Shown here piece by piece: positions 6,301 through 7,314 of a stretch of DNA of 7,314 nucleotides (its first letter is position 1; each line of letters starts with the position of its first letter). The position numbers and the translations under genes were made by a program. The notes below the pieces were generated by a model. It saw nothing but the letters and a program-made list of their open reading frames with translations. It searched no databases and was not told the DNA's origin. The DNA is from an uncultured Rikenella sp. (GTDB lineage Bacteria; Bacteroidota; Bacteroidia; Bacteroidales; Rikenellaceae). Where the stretch lies: the NCBI RefSeq assembly GCF_910579375.1, contig NZ_CAJTUJ010000090.1, positions 1 through 7,314 of the forward strand, read 5' to 3'.

Positions 6301-6763
6301 GTTCTCGCAGGAGGATATCGCGGCGATCGAGGCGTTGGGTTCGACAGGGGGTGCGGCGACTTATGACCTGGCGATTGCGGGGGGCGAGGTGCTGCCGGTG
6401 GAACGGGCGGATTTCGAAATCACGTCGGAGGATATGCCGGGCTGGTTGGTGGCGACGGAGGGGACGCTGACCATTGCGCTGGACATCGAGGTGACGCCGG
6501 AGCTCAGGGCGGAGGGGATGGCGCGCGAGCTGGTGAACCGGATCCAGAACCTGCGCAAGGAGCAGGGCTTCGAGGTGACGGACAAAATTCGGGTCGTGGT
6601 GGAGTCGAATCCGGAGACGGATGAGGCGGTGAGCCGGTTTGCGGATTATATCGCGGCGCAGACATTGGCGCAGGGAGGGGTCTCAATAGCGCAGGGGCGG
6701 CAGCGGTCGGAGATCGAGATCGACGAACTGCCGCTGACGGTGACGGTCGAACGGATCGGATAG
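3317..6763 (+). CDS. ileS: Isoleucyl-tRNA synthetase, long eukaryote-like type (IleRS2-like) with GIHH motif
   Basis: A 1148-residue cytosolic class Ia synthetase that activates isoleucine with ATP and charges tRNA-Ile. Order of parts: N-terminal catalytic half with YEGPPSANG and the HIGH-equivalent GIHH (57-60); an inserted editing domain with WTTTPWTLPSNMA (245-257) and GTGIVHIAATFGADDD (349-364, Asp362/363 at the editing aspartate); second catalytic half with NLSRSRYWGTPLPIW (519-533), DVWFDSGAMPYAQ (612-624), EGVDQTRGWFF (648-658) and KMSKR (689-693); anticodon-binding helical domain with DENLSNWYVRLNRKRFW (814-830); and an extended C-terminal domain (TPELRAEGMARELVNRIQ, 1060-1077). The KMSKR form, the total length and the lack of the C-terminal zinc-finger cysteines of bacterial IleRS1 place it in the IleRS2 group. 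The start ATG is followed by the family-like MSKKFTEYKGLDL. It is monocistronic: its own promoter box lies just upstream and a terminator follows 31 bases after the stop. No T-box leader is present. Confidence 0.97.
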   Translation: MSKKFTEYKGLDLAAIGTEVRTLWDKEETFRKSIETREGHPTFVFYEGPPSANGVPGIHHVMARTIKDVFCRYKTQKGFLVHRKAGWDTHGLPVELGVEKKLGITKEDIGKTISIEDYNRQCREAVMEYTGLWNKLTRQMGYWVDMENPYITYDNKYIETLWWMLKQLYEKGLLYKGYTIQPYSPAAGTGLSNHELNQPGCYRDVKDTTCTAQFKIIRDERSEFLFAATEGGEAAVRGDLYFLAWTTTPWTLPSNMALAVGPNIRYVQVICANPYTGTEQTVILAKELLEKTMAGAKIADYTVVREYTGSQLEGVRYEQLIPWIKPALTELGGDAFRVIAADYVTVEDGTGIVHIAATFGADDDRVSKQNGIAPMLLLDKAGKWQPMVDRTGKFFLTDDLDPEFVAKYVDASYNEFAGKFVKNAYDPAKTEKDETLDVEICMMLKANNQAFKIEKHTHNYPHCWRTDKPVLYYPLDSWFIRTTAVKDRLIDLNRTINWKPASTGEGRFGKWLENLVDWNLSRSRYWGTPLPIWATEDHSELKCIGSVAELKAEIERSIAAGVMTENPLASYKEGDFSKANYDGFDLHRPYVDHVVLVSSKGEPMRREPDLIDVWFDSGAMPYAQVHYPFEVDEVDFKGKIYPADFIAEGVDQTRGWFFTLHALATMLFDGVAFRNIISNGLVLDKNGNKMSKRLGNAVDPFEVMDRFGADAVRWYMISNSQPWDNLKFDTDGVDEVRRKFFGTLYNTYSFFALYANVDGFTADSLAADFVPVAERPEIDRWIISLLNTLVKTVTDSLEAYDPTPAARAIATFVDENLSNWYVRLNRKRFWGGEMTRDKRAAFQTLYTCLKTVALLAAPFAPFISDRIYRDLTHNEEGSVHLAEFPVYDAALVDEELERRMELAQRASSMVLALRRKVNIKVRQPLQKMMIPVLDAAVQRRLEAVESLILNEVNVKEVEYLHETTGIITKRIKPNFKTLGPKYGKQMKAIAAAVAEFSQEDIAAIEALGSTGGAATYDLAIAGGEVLPVERADFEITSEDMPGWLVATEGTLTIALDIEVTPELRAEGMARELVNRIQNLRKEQGFEVTDKIRVVVESNPETDEAVSRFADYIAAQTLAQGGVSIAQGRQRSEIEIDELPLTVTVERIG

Positions 6764-6794
6764 CGCTCGCCTTGTTTTTCAACTGGGTATATGG

Positions 6795-6833
6795 CAGCGG
6801 CTCTGCTCTTTCGGGACAGAACCGCTGTTTTTT
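6795..6833 (+). terminator. Intrinsic terminator of ileS
   Basis: CAGCGG (6795-6800) pairs with CCGCTG (6822-6827), then TCTG (6802-6805) with CAGA (6817-6820) across a C/A mismatch, followed directly by six T (6828-6833). It starts 31 bases past the ileS stop codon. Confidence 0.87.
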
Positions 6834-6849
6834 GTATCTGTGCGCCTTA

Positions 6850-6876
6850 TGTCTGAATGCTTTTTGTGTCTGAATG
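6850..6876 (+). repeat. Short direct repeat TGTCTGAATG
   Basis: TGTCTGAATG occurs at 6850-6859 and 6867-6876, flanking CTTTTTG, just before the right-hand FISUMP remnant. It may mark a truncation junction, but a 10-base repeat is weak evidence. Confidence 0.5.
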
Positions 6877-6879
6877 TAA

Positions 6880-7074
6880 ACCCCGGGCTACCGCGACGGG
6901 GGTCGTTTCGACCGGTTCGGGGCTCTGCTGGACGTGGGGCTGTTGGGCTATAGCTGGTCTGCGACGGCTTGCGAAACAAATGGCGGAAGTTTGGATTTCA
7001 AAACGACACACGCTGGTCCGGAACGTGCCAACAATCGGGCGCACGCTTTTCAGTTGCGTTGCCTCTCGGAATAA
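6880..7074 (+). pseudogene. 3'-terminal remnant of a second FISUMP-domain protein gene
   Basis: The frame ending at the TAA 7072-7074 is open from 6880, just after an in-frame TAA at 6877-6879. Its 64 codons begin TPGYRDGG, contain GYSWSATA and end NNRAHAFQLRCLSE, the C-terminal pattern of a FISUMP domain. From the G of GYSW to the end it is 42 residues, the same length as the left copy (2009-2197) with no gap and about 18 identities; upstream of that it carries a 4-residue in-frame insertion. Both copies start at the same domain position (CCCCGGGCT followed by T or A, then CCGC). There is no start codon or N-terminal region, so it is a truncated gene or silent cassette. It lies in tandem orientation with ileS but beyond the ileS terminator. 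Confidence 0.65.
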
Positions 7075-7096
7075 ACGGGGCGGGCCTGCTGGAGTA

Positions 7097-7174
7097 GGAA
7101 ATCATTCAAAGCGTCTTGCGCTTTGAATAAGATTTCCGCCAGCGCGCGGAATAGGGAGTTGGACTGAGGCTGCC
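7097..7174 (-). repeat. Repeat R2, copy 2, with two-storey hairpin and TT bulge
   Basis: On the minus strand this reads as the same module as 2972-3048: GGCAGCCTCAG-type flank, then a hairpin. The outer stem GGAAATC/GATTTCC (+ strand 7097-7103 and 7131-7137) encloses an inner stem ATTCAAAGCG/CGCTTTGAAT (7104-7113 and 7119-7128) with a 5-base loop. The bulge is AA at 7129-7130 on the plus strand, TT on the minus strand. All pairs are Watson-Crick. It begins 22 bases after the FISUMP stop, inverted relative to copy 1. Confidence 0.82.
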
Positions 7175-7190
7175 CGCGTTGCATAGGGTA

Positions 7191-7221
7191 GAGGCTGGCA
7201 TTAAAACGCCCTGTGGGCGCG
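7191..7221 (-). repeat. Repeat R1, copy 2 (terminator-like hairpin module)
   Basis: The reverse complement matches 2199-2229 at 30 of 31 bases. It contains the CGCCC-ACA-GGGCG hairpin followed by TTTT in minus orientation. Here it is not next to a FISUMP stop codon but about 115 bases away and inverted, so the module moves independently of the FISUMP tail. Confidence 0.75.
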
Positions 7222-7246
7222 CCCGCCCGGCGTAAGGGCAGTCCTC

Positions 7247-7256
7247 TCCTATAGGA
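7247..7256. repeat. Short palindrome TCCTATAGGA
   Basis: A perfect 10-base palindrome, extendable as GTCCT/AGGAC with a 7-base loop (7241-7257). Of uncertain significance; such short palindromes can arise by chance. Confidence 0.4.
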
Positions 7257-7270
7257 CAAACGCGCGCTCC

Positions 7271-7314
7271 GCCTAAAGAAGCGATTCATTCTATTTCGGC
7301 GGTAGCCGAATATA
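7271..7314 (+). repeat. Two-storey hairpin with TT bulge, family A copy 2, cut by the window edge
   Basis: GCCTAAAGAA flank, GCGATTCA, TT, CTATTTCGGC, loop GGTA, then GCCGAATATA to the window end. It matches the reverse complement of 2858-2886 over 30 bases except at the bulge. The outer 3' arm would lie beyond the window. The inner stem is slightly imperfect (an extra base in the 3' arm). Confidence 0.7.

Noticed and set aside
6880..7074. Complete diversity-generating retroelement
   Set aside because: Only a possible target tail is visible. There is no reverse transcriptase, accessory protein or template repeat in the window, so it is kept as a hypothesis under findings.
7097..7137. Intrinsic terminator for the right-hand FISUMP remnant
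   Set aside because: The stem is strong but no T-tract follows on either strand, and a structurally matching copy occurs away from any stop codon. A repeat element explains it better.

Overview
The window looks like a chromosomal segment from a GC-rich member of the Bacteroidota. Composition, protein sequences and FISUMP-type protein remnants fit an Alistipes/Rikenellaceae-like gut anaerobe, but the genus is inference. Evidence for the phylum: an exact TAnnTTTG -7 promoter box before ileS, no clear Shine-Dalgarno sites before any gene, an IleRS of the long eukaryote-like type with a GIHH/KMSKR signature pair, and C-terminal pieces of FISUMP (Fibrobacter succinogenes major paralogous domain) proteins.

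Layout. A two-gene leftward unit fills positions 58-1919. ldhA (fermentative D-lactate dehydrogenase) comes first in transcription order, followed 53 bases later by mqnD (1,4-dihydroxy-6-naphthoate synthase, last dedicated step of the futalosine route to menaquinone). A perfect hairpin at the left edge may end this unit. Positions 1920-3316 hold no intact gene. They contain the start-less 3' end of a FISUMP-domain gene (about 2009-2197), followed by roughly 850 bases packed with palindromes and composite hairpins, and then the ileS promoter. ileS (isoleucyl-tRNA synthetase, 1148 residues) runs rightward at 3317-6763 and ends in a standard hairpin/T-tract terminator. To its right, 6880-7074 is a second start-less FISUMP tail. 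After it, 7097-7314 carries three repeat modules that are also found left of ileS, here in the opposite orientation.

How it fits together. The three genes are ordinary: redox balance by lactate fermentation, quinone synthesis for anaerobic respiration, and translation. The interesting material is intergenic. ileS is bracketed by two homologous FISUMP tails that begin and end at nearly the same domain positions, keep open frames, and share an almost identical 31-base 3' block, although the sequence just upstream of that block has diverged strongly. They are mixed with a family of two-storey hairpins (outer stem, TT bulge, inner stem) in which one pair differs at the inner stem while keeping the fold. 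These patterns suggest mobile or recombining intergenic modules (REP-like elements and possibly silent surface-protein cassettes). No transposase, recombinase or reverse transcriptase is encoded in the window, so mechanism and function are not established.
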